Of a stretch of DNA of 64,000 bases, positions 54,480 through 62,549 are shown piece by piece. Every line of letters begins with the position of its first letter. Position 1 is the stretch's first letter. Position numbers and translations under genes: made by a program. Under the pieces are notes generated by a model. That model ran no database searches. It saw only the letters and a list, made by a program, of their open reading frames with translations, and was not told the DNA's origin. The stretch spans positions 1-64,000 of the forward strand of contig NZ_RCVQ01000003.1 in the NCBI RefSeq assembly GCF_016107285.1. Reading direction: 5' to 3'. The DNA comes from Roseomonas sp. KE0001 (GTDB lineage Bacteria; Pseudomonadota; Alphaproteobacteria; Acetobacterales; Acetobacteraceae).

Positions 54480-55432
54480 AAGCGGCTTTCCGTAAATCCG
54501 TAGTCCCGGCTGTACTGCTGACCGCGACCGCATTGGCAGGCTGCGCCACCAACAAGCCGCCGTCGATCAGCTACGACGCCAGTGTGCCGCCGTTACCGGC
54601 CATTCCCGCTGCCGTCATCGATGACCGGCCGAAGCCGGTGCTGATCCCGCCGGCCTGGACGGTCGCACGCGGTGGCGAGACCGCCGGAACCCCGACCGGC
54701 CGCGTCGAGAACGCCAATGCCGCTGCCCGCGTGCAGCCGCGCCGCGAGGGCTATTTCAACGCCATTCAGGTCTATCCATGGTCGGAAGGCGCGCTCTATC
54801 AGGTCTATGCCGTTCCCGGTCAGATCACCGACATCGCACTGGAGCCGGGCGAAAGCCTGACCGGCGCGGGACCGATCGCGGCCGGCGACACGGCGCGCTG
54901 GATCATCGGCGATACCGAGAGCGGTTCCGGTGTCACGCGCCGCGTCCACATCCTCGTCAAGCCGACCCGGCCCGACATCACCACCAACCTGATCGTGACG
55001 ACCGACCGGCGCACCTACATGCTGGAGCTGCGCTCCGGCGAGAAGCCCTACATGCCATCGGTCGCCTGGGCCTATCCGCAACCGCCGGCCAGCCAGCGTC
55101 AGAGCGTTCCGGCCACGCCGGTCATTCCGGCCGTGGCCGCCCGCAACTATCGCTACGGCCTGACCGCAACCGGGAATCCACCGTGGAAGCCGATCGCCGT
55201 CTATGACGATGGCCGGCATGTCTATGTCGAGTTCCCGCGCGGCATCGTGCAGGGCGAAATGCCGCCGCTCTTCGTCATCGGTCCCGAAGGCGAAGCCCAG
55301 ATCGCCAACAGCCGCATCTATCAACACATCCTGATCGTCGATCGCCTGTTCGGCGCGGCCGAGCTGCGCCTCGGTGCCGGCGACCGCCAGCAGACCGTCA
55401 GGATCGTCCGCACCGACGGGAGGCCGTCATAA
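54476..55432 (+). CDS. trbG: Conjugal transfer protein TrbG (VirB9-like)
   Basis: 318 residues. A lipoprotein-type signal (VVPAVLLTATALAGCATNK) puts it at the outer membrane. The VirB9/CagX domain is seen in FNAIQVYPWSEGALYQVYAV, RRVHILVKPTRPDITTNLIV and TTDRRTYMLELRSGEKPYMP, and the C-terminal part ends ILIVDRLFGAAELRLGAG. The ATG overlaps the trbF stop and the stop overlaps trbI (TAATG), so the three genes are translationally coupled. Confidence 0.93.
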   Translation: MKAAFRKSVVPAVLLTATALAGCATNKPPSISYDASVPPLPAIPAAVIDDRPKPVLIPPAWTVARGGETAGTPTGRVENANAAARVQPRREGYFNAIQVYPWSEGALYQVYAVPGQITDIALEPGESLTGAGPIAAGDTARWIIGDTESGSGVTRRVHILVKPTRPDITTNLIVTTDRRTYMLELRSGEKPYMPSVAWAYPQPPASQRQSVPATPVIPAVAARNYRYGLTATGNPPWKPIAVYDDGRHVYVEFPRGIVQGEMPPLFVIGPEGEAQIANSRIYQHILIVDRLFGAAELRLGAGDRQQTVRIVRTDGRPS

Positions 55433-56589
55433 TGACCGATACCGCGACCAATACCGAATCCAGTCCCCCCGTCGCGCCGATGCGGCTTCGCGCCGAACCG
55501 CCGCGCGTCACACGCCTGTCGCGCAAGATGCTCGCGAGCGCCGCCGCCATAGCCCTGGTCGGGATCGGCGGCGCGCTGATCTACGCTCTTCAGACCCCTG
55601 GTCCCGGCGATGGCGGGGAAGAACTCTATTCCACCTCGAACCGGCAGACTGCCGATGGTCTCTCGGGCCTGCCGCGCGACTATACCGGCCCGATCCTTGG
55701 GCCGGCGCTTCCCGGCGATCTCGGCCGCCCCATCTTGAGCGGACAGAACGTCGGCCAGCCGGTCCCTTCGCCCGTTGTGCCAATTCCTGGCGTCGACGAG
55801 GCCGAGCAGCGCCGCCGTGCCGAAGAGGAAGCCGCACGCCTCAGCACGGTTTTCTTCCAGTCGCGAGCCGCAACGCCTGCGGCAATCGCCGCGCCGACGC
55901 CTGGTCTCACCGGCTTCGATATGACCAGCCAACCGGGACAGCAGACCGCACAGGATAAACAACTCGCCTTCCTCAACGCCGCGGCTGACCGGCGCACGGT
56001 CACACCCGATCGCGTGACGCCGCCAGCGTCGCCCTATGTGCTTCAGGCCGGAGCCGTGATCTCCGGCGCGCTCATCACCGGCATCCGCTCCGATCTTCCC
56101 GGCCAGATCATCGCCCAGGTCACGGAGCCGATCTATGACAGCCCCACGGGGCGCATCCTGCTCGTGCCGCAGGGGACGCGGATCATCGGCCAGTACGACG
56201 CCAACGTGCAGTTTGGCCAGCGCAGGGTCTTGCTCGTCTGGAACCGGCTCATCATGCCGAATGGCCGCTCGATCGTTCTCGAACGCCAGCCTGGGACCGA
56301 TACACAGGGCTATGCAGGGCTTGAGGATGGCGTCGACTATCACTGGTGGGATCTCGCCAAGGCCGCCGGCCTCTCGACGCTGCTCTCGGTTGGAGCCGAG
56401 CTTGCCGTCGACGATCAGGACCGGCTCCTGCGCGCCATCCGCAATGGTGGCCAGGACACCATCAATGACGCCGGCCAGCAGATCGTCCGCCGCCAGCTCA
56501 ACGTCGCGCCGACGCTGACCATCCGGCCGGGCTTCCCGGTCAGGATTGTGGTGACGCGCGATCTTGTCCTCGAACCCTTCAGGAACTGA
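55432..56589 (+). CDS. trbI: Conjugal transfer protein TrbI (VirB10-like)
   Basis: 385 residues. One helix near the N-terminus (MLASAAAIALVGIGGALIYA), a proline-rich periplasmic linker, then the VirB10 domain: LQAGAVISGALITGIRSDLP, GRILLVPQGTRIIGQYDANV and the C-terminal FPVRIVVTRDLVLEPF. It links inner and outer membranes in the transfer channel. Downstream lies DUF2274 after two bases. Confidence 0.94.
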   Translation: MTDTATNTESSPPVAPMRLRAEPPRVTRLSRKMLASAAAIALVGIGGALIYALQTPGPGDGGEELYSTSNRQTADGLSGLPRDYTGPILGPALPGDLGRPILSGQNVGQPVPSPVVPIPGVDEAEQRRRAEEEAARLSTVFFQSRAATPAAIAAPTPGLTGFDMTSQPGQQTAQDKQLAFLNAAADRRTVTPDRVTPPASPYVLQAGAVISGALITGIRSDLPGQIIAQVTEPIYDSPTGRILLVPQGTRIIGQYDANVQFGQRRVLLVWNRLIMPNGRSIVLERQPGTDTQGYAGLEDGVDYHWWDLAKAAGLSTLLSVGAELAVDDQDRLLRAIRNGGQDTINDAGQQIVRRQLNVAPTLTIRPGFPVRIVVTRDLVLEPFRN

Positions 56590-56591
56590 TT

Positions 56592-56831
56592 ATGAGCAAG
56601 CTGAAACTCGGCCCTATCGCCGACGACAAGCCCATCAAGGCGACGGTAGAGCTGCCCGCCGACCTCCATCGCGATCTCGTCGCTTATGCCGAGGTGCTGG
56701 CCCGCGAGACGGGCCAGCCCGCCGCTGATCCGATGAAACTGATCGTGCCGATGCTCGAACGGTTTATTGGAACTGATCGCGGCTTTGCAAAGGCCCGTCG
56801 CCAGATGGTGGCGGGTCAGGCCGGTTCATAG
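56592..56831 (+). CDS. DUF2274 small protein of the trb operon
   Basis: 79 residues. KLGPIADDKPIKATVELPAD and LHRDLVAYAEVLARETGQ are typical of DUF2274 proteins, which nearly always follow trbI in integrative elements of this kind. The role is unknown; a ribbon-helix-helix-like look (VELPADLHRDLVAYAEVL) would fit DNA binding. The last 68 bases overlap the convergent LysR-type gene. Confidence 0.87.
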   Translation: MSKLKLGPIADDKPIKATVELPADLHRDLVAYAEVLARETGQPAADPMKLIVPMLERFIGTDRGFAKARRQMVAGQAGS

Positions 56832-57741
56832 GCATCACGGCCTGACGCTTCGACTGCACCTTCGCGATACTGATGAAACGTCGGAGCGCCGGATTATCGT
56901 TCTTGGGCGACCACACGGCCGAGAAGGGAAGCACCTCCCCTATAATCGGCCGATAGCAGATACCCGGTATCTGGGTGGCCGTCGTCGCCTCGCTGGTCAC
57001 TGTCAGTCCGGTCCCGAGACCAACCATGGTGAGCAGACTGTCACGGCCGACAAATTGCGACTCGATACGCGGATGGTGCCCGAGGCTGCCGACATGCTTC
57101 ACGAGATAATCGTGGATCTCCTGGCCGGGTGCCGAATCCATCACGATGAATTTCTCGTGGACGATTTCGTGCCAGCTCACTTCGTCCTTCCCGGCCAGCG
57201 GGTGTGAGTCCGGCAGCACCACGAACACGCGCTCGTTCCACAGATGATCGACCTCGCATTGAGGCCACTCATGCGTGCCGGTCAGAAAGGCGACGTCGAG
57301 CCTGAACTGCCGGATGGCCGCAACGTGCTCGGCCGGGTTCCCATCCAGAACCTGGAACTCCACGCCCTCATGCTGCTCATGAAACGACTTCAACAGCTCC
57401 TGCAGGAACCCCGACGAAAGCGAGGAAAAGATGCCAATGCGAAGATGGCCGTCCTTCACACGGCCAACCGCATTCACGATCTTGGCACCTTCGCCGAGGT
57501 TGCGAATGATCTGGCGCGCGCGCTGGAGGAATCGCCTGCCAGCGACGGTGAGATGCACACCGCCGCTGTGACGGTGGAAGAGGGACGCGCCGAGGCGGTC
57601 TTCAAGATCGCGAATGCGGCGACTGATGGCGGACTCCTGCACCCCTATAACATCCGCAGCCTTGCGGAAGCTGCCATGCTCCGCAGCGGCTACAAAATAG
57701 CGCAAATGACGAATTTCAATGCCGAGATTGTGCGTCACCAC
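56764..57741 (-). CDS. LysR-family transcriptional regulator of the element
   Basis: 325 residues from a GTG start. The winged helix is IEIRHLRYFVAAAEHGSFRK and ADVIGVQESAISRRIRDLED; the effector domain begins GHLRIGIFSSLSSGFLQELL. A LysR-type gene convergent on DUF2274 is a standard feature of trb-type integrative elements, suggesting a role in transfer control. The reading frame extends well into the DUF2274 gene, an overlap of 68 bases. Confidence 0.9.
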   Translation of the reverse strand: MVTHNLGIEIRHLRYFVAAAEHGSFRKAADVIGVQESAISRRIRDLEDRLGASLFHRHSGGVHLTVAGRRFLQRARQIIRNLGEGAKIVNAVGRVKDGHLRIGIFSSLSSGFLQELLKSFHEQHEGVEFQVLDGNPAEHVAAIRQFRLDVAFLTGTHEWPQCEVDHLWNERVFVVLPDSHPLAGKDEVSWHEIVHEKFIVMDSAPGQEIHDYLVKHVGSLGHHPRIESQFVGRDSLLTMVGLGTGLTVTSEATTATQIPGICYRPIIGEVLPFSAVWSPKNDNPALRRFISIAKVQSKRQAVMPMNRPDPPPSGDGPLQSRDQFQ

Positions 57742-58104
57742 TTGCTTTAAGACTTCGCGGGTGAGACCGGCTCAGCAACGGGGCGCCTGTCAGCTTCCTT
57801 CTCGCCGATCTTCAAGATGGAGCGTCTTCGGCAAGATGCCGACTCACATATATTTCTTGAATCTATAGTCTCAGACACCATCCCTCACTTCCTTAGGGGG
57901 CGACCAAGAGTGCTTCACTGAACATAGATTCCAGTCAGGACCAAATAGGATTTCGATAGTGTATGACAGCGATTTTTGTAGTAATCTCATAGGGATGTTT
58001 GGGCGCATGCCAGAACGAACCAGGATGGCTGAGGAAGCCTGACCCAAAAGGAACTCGCCTCCTTGCGGCATCGCCGAAGCTCGCGCCGTCTGGGACAAGC
58101 GACG
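57742..58104. other. Gap of about 360 bases with no intact gene
   Basis: AT-richer sequence between the LysR-type gene and a patchwork of gene fragments. It should contain the LysR promoter near its left end. Open frames are short and unconvincing. Confidence 0.4.
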
Positions 58105-58370
58105 TTGCTCGATCAAACGGGGGTTCAGGTCAACTACAGCAATGGCCATTTCAGCGCCTCCGTATCGTTAAACGACGGATTCTATTCGGAAAAATACAAT
58201 TTGGCATCAGGCCTGGTGTCCTATGCGGCGACCCCTTCCAGCACGATCACCTTGGTCGCGGCAGGAAATCTGTCGGATACCGATAAAACCGGCGCCGCCA
58301 CGCCATTGGGCCGCATCCTGCCCGTGCCGCTGGGCACCTGCATCATCGGTGAATATGACAATGGGGTCGG
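58105..58370 (+). pseudogene. Gene scar: outer-membrane barrel fragment joined to a diverged trbI fragment
   Basis: One open frame reads GVQVNYSNGHFSASVSLNDG and FYSEKYNLASGLVSYAATPS, a beta-barrel strand pattern like that of sphingomonad-type outer-membrane porins, then passes without a break into GRILPVPLGTCIIGEYDNGV. The latter matches TrbI (GRILLVPQGTRIIGQYDANV, encoded near 56150) at about two thirds of positions. Neither part has a proper start or end. It records at least one illegitimate recombination in the element. Confidence 0.65.
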
Positions 58371-58480
58371 TACGATGCGCTCATTCCGACCGATTGTTAC
58401 AGGACTCGAGCAGAGCTGCGGTAAAGCCGAGGCCCGTAAAAAGGAAGGTGCTGGTGCGGTCGCTCGCGTCGGAAATCCTG

Positions 58481-59005
58481 CTATTCGGCAGGCGACATCT
58501 TCCGAAGAGTGCCGTCCTTCAGCACAAACTGATGGTATATTGCCATGAGCGCGTGCAGACCCGCCAGGGCAAGAAGCACGGTTCCACCGGTGCTATGGAG
58601 TTCTGCGATGAGGCCTGGGGGTTGCTGAACGGGCGCCGTAAGCGCTGGCAGCGTCACTCCGAGCACCGTAACCGGAATGCCCAGCGCCGAGGCGGCATAC
58701 CAGCCCGAGATCGGCATGGCGAAGAGAAACGCATAGAGCGTCGCATGTCCGGCTTTGGCGGCGAACCGCAACAGGGCCGGGTTGCGAGGATCGGCCGGCG
58801 GAGTGCCGCCAGCCAGGCGGGCGATGAGACGCGACACGACAAGGACCAGCACGGCGAGGCCGAACGCAAAATGCCATATCGGCGGGTTCTGTAGAATCTT
58901 TGGCCCGCCCTCACTGAGGAGCCAGGCGATCAACACGCAGAGCGCCGTCAGCCAATGGAGGACGATCATGATTTTCGAATAATGCTGAACGACAGGTTTT
59001 TCCAT
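58481..59005 (-). CDS. Cytochrome b561 family protein
   Basis: About 174 residues with four predicted helices: IMIVLHWLTALCVLIAWLLS, FAFGLAVLVLVVSRLIARLA, AGHATLYAFLFAMPISGWYA and GTVLLALAGLHALMAIYHQF. His residues in helices 1, 2, 3 and 4 (LHW, WHF, GHAT, LHALMAIYH) can bind two b haems. It passes electrons across or within the inner membrane. The ATG at 59005 gives MEKPVVQHYSK. Its 3' end overlaps open sequence of the adjoining scar. Confidence 0.9.
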   Translation of the reverse strand: MEKPVVQHYSKIMIVLHWLTALCVLIAWLLSEGGPKILQNPPIWHFAFGLAVLVLVVSRLIARLAGGTPPADPRNPALLRFAAKAGHATLYAFLFAMPISGWYAASALGIPVTVLGVTLPALTAPVQQPPGLIAELHSTGGTVLLALAGLHALMAIYHQFVLKDGTLRKMSPAE

Positions 59006-59091
59006 TTGTCTTTCCACCGAATTGTTGTTCAGTCCCATAGACTGTGCCAAGCTGACGCCAATCTGAAGACGTCACCAGAAAGCCAAGGGGA

Positions 59092-59787
59092 TCACGCGAC
59101 AGTACCGAAGACGGCGCCGATTGCCGCTGTCAGGCCCATTGCGAATGCGCCCCAGAACGTCACCCGAATCGTCGGTTTCAGGATGCCGGCGCCACCGGCC
59201 CTGGCGCCGATCGTGCCGAGAAGCGCGAGGAACACCAGGGAACCGATGGACACGATCGGGAGCAGCAGATTGGCCGGTGACACGAGAACGAGGATCAGCG
59301 GCGCTGCCGCGCCCACGGAAAAAGTCGCTGCCGATGCGAGTGCTGCCTGAACGGGGCGAGCGGTGGTGATCTCCGAGATGCCAAGTTCGTCGCGGGCATG
59401 GGCGCCCAAAGCGTCTCTCGCCATCAGTTGGCTGGCCACCTGCCGGGCAAGTCCGGCCTCCACTCCACGAGAGACATAGATCTGGGCAAGTTCCTGTTGC
59501 TCGAAATCGGGATCCTGCACCAGTTCCTGCTTTTCACGGGCGAGATCGGCCCGTTCGGTATCGGACTGCGAGCTGACGGAGACATATTCGCCCGCCGCCA
59601 TTGACATGGCGCCAGCGACCAGGCCCGCTACCCCCGCCAGCAGGATATTGCCCTGGGCCGACGCCGCCGACGCCACCCCCAATATCAGGCTGGCTGTCGA
59701 AATGATTCCGTCATTCGCCCCGAGCACAGCGGCTCGAAGCCATCCGATTCGGCCGACAAGGTGTTTTTCAGTGTGTATACGGCTCAT
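59092..59787 (-). CDS. VIT1/CCC1-family iron/manganese transporter
   Basis: 231 residues. The opening HTEKHLVGRIGWLRAAVLGA and NDGIISTASLILGVASA is the family signature, followed by AGAMSMAAGEYVSVSSQSDT, a cytosolic acidic metal-binding region (DLAREKQELVQDPDFEQQEL) and the last three helices. Members move Fe(II) or Mn(II) out of the cytosol. It lies between the cytochrome b561 gene and a two-component system, in the same direction. Confidence 0.93.
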   Translation of the reverse strand: MSRIHTEKHLVGRIGWLRAAVLGANDGIISTASLILGVASAASAQGNILLAGVAGLVAGAMSMAAGEYVSVSSQSDTERADLAREKQELVQDPDFEQQELAQIYVSRGVEAGLARQVASQLMARDALGAHARDELGISEITTARPVQAALASAATFSVGAAAPLILVLVSPANLLLPIVSIGSLVFLALLGTIGARAGGAGILKPTIRVTFWGAFAMGLTAAIGAVFGTVA

Positions 59788-59930
59788 TGGTCAATCTGAC
59801 TCCGTTGAGTAAGAAAAAGCGTTGCAATACATGCATGCCAAGCACGCGAAGGTGCCAATCGCAGCATGTACCTGATGAAGACGGGCCGCCGGCCATCCGG
59901 CGCAGTCTGTGCCGGCCGTCCTGCTGCATT

Positions 59931-61259
59931 CTACGGCCATGTGAGCACCGCCTCGAAGCCGCTGTCTCTACCTGACGGCGGAGATCGAAGGATCAAGCGC
60001 CCGCCGGCCTGATCCATGATTGAGCGGACGATCGACAGGCCGAGGCCGGTGCCCTGTGCCGACGTCGTCCCACGGCTAAAGGGCTCGGCGATCCGGGCCA
60101 GGACATCGGCGGGGATCACCGGCGCTGAATTGACAACGCGGACTTGCCGCCCCGGACCAGCGATGACTTCGACCGGTGCATCCGGCGCTCCGTGGATCAG
60201 GGCGTTGTGAATGAGATTGTGCACGGCGATCGCAAAGGCGTCGAGATTGATCGGGCCTTCCAGTTCCAGTTCATCCGGCATCTCGAGCGTCACGCGTGAT
60301 TTCGTGCCCGATGCAGAGTGAAAGTCCCTGATGACCAGTCGCAAGGCCGGAAGAAGGTCTTCTTCGGTTTCGGCCCGCGCGAAGCCGGCGTCGAGGCGGG
60401 AGAGCTGCAGGAGCTTTTCCGAAAGCTGGGCCAGGCGCCTCAGCGAGAACTCGACTTCCTTGACGCGCAGGCCTACCGGCTGATCGTGGAGCTCGATCGC
60501 CAGTTGCTGGGTTTGCGCCAGGGCGCCGGCAATCGGCGTGCGCAGTTCATGGGCGCTAGAGGCAGCGAAAGCCCGCTCGGCATCGAGCGCGGCGCGCAGC
60601 CGTTCAAGCAGGCTGGCGACGGCCTCGGCGATCGGCGCGAGCTCCGCCGGCTGGTCATCCGTCACCAGAGGCGAGAGATTTTGGCTGTTCCGCTCCGAAA
60701 TGTCCTGCGTCAGGCGCCTGACCGGCCGCATGGCCAGACGGATTGCGATCCAGATACCGCCCGCGATCAGCGGAATAAGCCCCGCGAGCGGCCACAACAG
60801 CGCAGCAAGCGCCCCCTTGAGGGCGGTGATGCGTTGTTCGGTGCGTTCGATGAGAACGATGGAGAAGCCGGAGCGCCGATCGGTTCGCGAGAACAGTCGC
60901 TTGCCTTCAAAAGATGAAAACCCCTGGATGATCGGTACGCTCATGACATCGCGCGGCGCATCGTCGGCGCTGACGACGAGATTGCGGTCGCGGTCGAGAA
61001 CGAAATAGGTGAAATATCCTTCGTCCACGTCGATATCGAGCTCACGGACGCGCTGCCTGCCGTGCTCGGCGGATTCCCTCGTTTCATGCACGACCAGCGG
61101 CAGAAGGCGGAGCGCTCCCTGTCTCAAGGTTTCGTCGAACGCCTCGTTAAGCTGCCTGTACATGACCGTACCGGCGATTGCCGCGGCGCCAAGCCACAGC
61201 AATGTCGTACTGAGCGTAAGACCGACGGCCAACCGCCAGGCGATCGAGGTGCGGGCCAT
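59931..61259 (-). CDS. Sensor histidine kinase
   Basis: About 442 residues. Two membrane helices (AVGLTLSTTLLWLGAAAIAG and ALLWPLAGLIPLIAGGIWIA) bracket a periplasmic sensor of roughly 120 residues. A HAMP-like linker, H-box SSAHELRTPIAGALAQTQ, N-box AVHNLIHNALIHGAPD and G-box GTGLGLSIVRSIMDQAGG follow. The ATG at 61259 lies two bases after the response-regulator stop codon; earlier openings of the frame lie inside that gene. Confidence 0.92.
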   Translation of the reverse strand: MARTSIAWRLAVGLTLSTTLLWLGAAAIAGTVMYRQLNEAFDETLRQGALRLLPLVVHETRESAEHGRQRVRELDIDVDEGYFTYFVLDRDRNLVVSADDAPRDVMSVPIIQGFSSFEGKRLFSRTDRRSGFSIVLIERTEQRITALKGALAALLWPLAGLIPLIAGGIWIAIRLAMRPVRRLTQDISERNSQNLSPLVTDDQPAELAPIAEAVASLLERLRAALDAERAFAASSAHELRTPIAGALAQTQQLAIELHDQPVGLRVKEVEFSLRRLAQLSEKLLQLSRLDAGFARAETEEDLLPALRLVIRDFHSASGTKSRVTLEMPDELELEGPINLDAFAIAVHNLIHNALIHGAPDAPVEVIAGPGRQVRVVNSAPVIPADVLARIAEPFSRGTTSAQGTGLGLSIVRSIMDQAGGRLILRSPPSGRDSGFEAVLTWP

Positions 61260-61261
61260 CC

Positions 61262-61924
61262 TCAACCTTCGATCCTGTAGCCGAGCCCGCGGATCGTCGT
61301 CATAAAGTCGCGCCCGAGCTTCTTGCGCAATCGACTGATATAGACCTCGACAGCATTGCTCTCGATCTCGGCGCCGAATTCGTAGAGTGAATCCTCGATC
61401 TCGCTGCGGGTGACGATGGCGCGGCGATCGCGGACGAGACGTTTCAGGACGGCCCATTCGCGTGCGGTAAGCGCAACCTCCTCGCCGGAGACGACGATCA
61501 GCTTTCGGGCGAGATCGATCGATACGGCGCCGATCCTGAGCACGGGGTTGGGGTTGCCGGCGTAGCGACGGGCGACCGCCGTGATCCGGGCGGTCATTTC
61601 GCTGAGATCGAATGGCTTTATGAGATAATCGTCCGCGCCCGAGTTCAGGCCCTCGATACGCACCGCGACCTGATCCTGGGCTGTCGTAATGATGACGGGA
61701 ACGGGGTTCTGCTCGGCGCGCAGTTTGCGCAACAGGTCGAGCCCGCGACCATCCGGCAGGGCGAGATCGAGCAAGATCAATTCATAGTCGACGCTGGTGA
61801 GGGCCAGGCACGCATCATCGATCCGCCGCATCCAGTCGACACCATGGCCATGTGAGGCGATGTGGTCGCGAATGGCGGCACCGAGTACATGGTCGTCCTC
61901 GATCAACAAGACGCGCAAAATCAT
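61262..61924 (-). CDS. OmpR-family response regulator
   Basis: 220 residues. Receiver domain: VLLIEDDHVLGAAIRDHIAS, phosphoacceptor Asp in LILLDLALPDGRGLDLLRKL, Lys in GADDYLIKPFDLSEMTARI. Winged-helix output: VALTAREWAVLKRLVRDRRA and IESNAVEVYISRLRKKLGRD. It is co-transcribed with the kinase and divergent from the DUF2271-PepSY genes, with a long perfect palindrome in the shared promoter. Confidence 0.95.
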   Translation of the reverse strand: MILRVLLIEDDHVLGAAIRDHIASHGHGVDWMRRIDDACLALTSVDYELILLDLALPDGRGLDLLRKLRAEQNPVPVIITTAQDQVAVRIEGLNSGADDYLIKPFDLSEMTARITAVARRYAGNPNPVLRIGAVSIDLARKLIVVSGEEVALTAREWAVLKRLVRDRRAIVTRSEIEDSLYEFGAEIESNAVEVYISRLRKKLGRDFMTTIRGLGYRIEG

Positions 61925-61960
61925 CTCCGTTCAGCCTGTGGCGCAAAGTGGTCCGCGAAC

Positions 61961-62009
61961 CTGACGTGGATCTGAATATTTGTCCCGCAAATCTTCAGAT
62001 CCACGTCAG
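61961..62009. promoter_or_regulatory. Long palindrome in the divergent response-regulator / DUF2271 promoter
   Basis: Sixteen-base arms, CTGACGTGGATCTGAA and TTCAGATCCACGTCAG, are perfect complements. Inside them, after one mismatch, ATTTG and CAAAT also pair around a 5-base centre. It could be two abutting operator half-sites for the adjacent OmpR-type regulator or a cruciform/hairpin in the leader. It lies 36 bases from the response-regulator start and 47 from the DUF2271 start. Confidence 0.75.
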
Positions 62010-62056
62010 ATCGGCATTGTCTATTCGGTGCATCGAAACATCGGCTGGAAGAAGAC

Positions 62057-62527
62057 ATGAAGAAGCTCGCATTCGCCCTGTTGCTCACGACGTCGATCGT
62101 CGCACCCGGGCTCGCCCTGGCGCGGCCCGCGACCATCGCCATCCAGATGGCGCCCTATCAGGGACCAGGAGCCTATCTCGCCATCTATGTCGTCGGGCCG
62201 GATGGAAAATACCAGTCCACACTCTGGGTTGCCGGCGAGAAGCCCAAATACCAGAGGCACCTGCGCGGCTGGTCGCGGGCTTACTCGACCTCTGGCGGCA
62301 GCATCGACGCCATTACCGGTGCCAGCGTCGGTAGCGGACGGACGTTGAGGATCGACGTCGATCTTGCCGACGCGTTGATCGACGCCGGCTACGAGATCCG
62401 TGTCGACAGTGCGGTCGAAGACGGCAGCGACTATTCGGGCGACGCCGTGGCGCCGCTTCGCAGTGGCGGCTCAGGCACAACCGTCCGCGGGACCGGCTAC
62501 GTCGCTACGTTCGCCGTCAAGATGTGA
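62057..62527 (+). CDS. DUF2271 exported protein
   Basis: 156 residues with a cleavable signal (KLAFALLLTTSIVAPGLALA). The mature DUF2271 domain reads AYLAIYVVGPDGKYQSTLWV, RGWSRAYSTSGGSIDAITGA and the closing GTTVRGTGYVATFAVKM. Such proteins regularly accompany PepSY-containing membrane reductases, as here, and probably serve periplasmic metal or flavin redox chemistry. The PepSY gene starts 22 bases later. Confidence 0.88.
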   Translation: MKKLAFALLLTTSIVAPGLALARPATIAIQMAPYQGPGAYLAIYVVGPDGKYQSTLWVAGEKPKYQRHLRGWSRAYSTSGGSIDAITGASVGSGRTLRIDVDLADALIDAGYEIRVDSAVEDGSDYSGDAVAPLRSGGSGTTVRGTGYVATFAVKM

Positions 62528-62549
62528 CGCCTTCATCCAAGGATTGACG

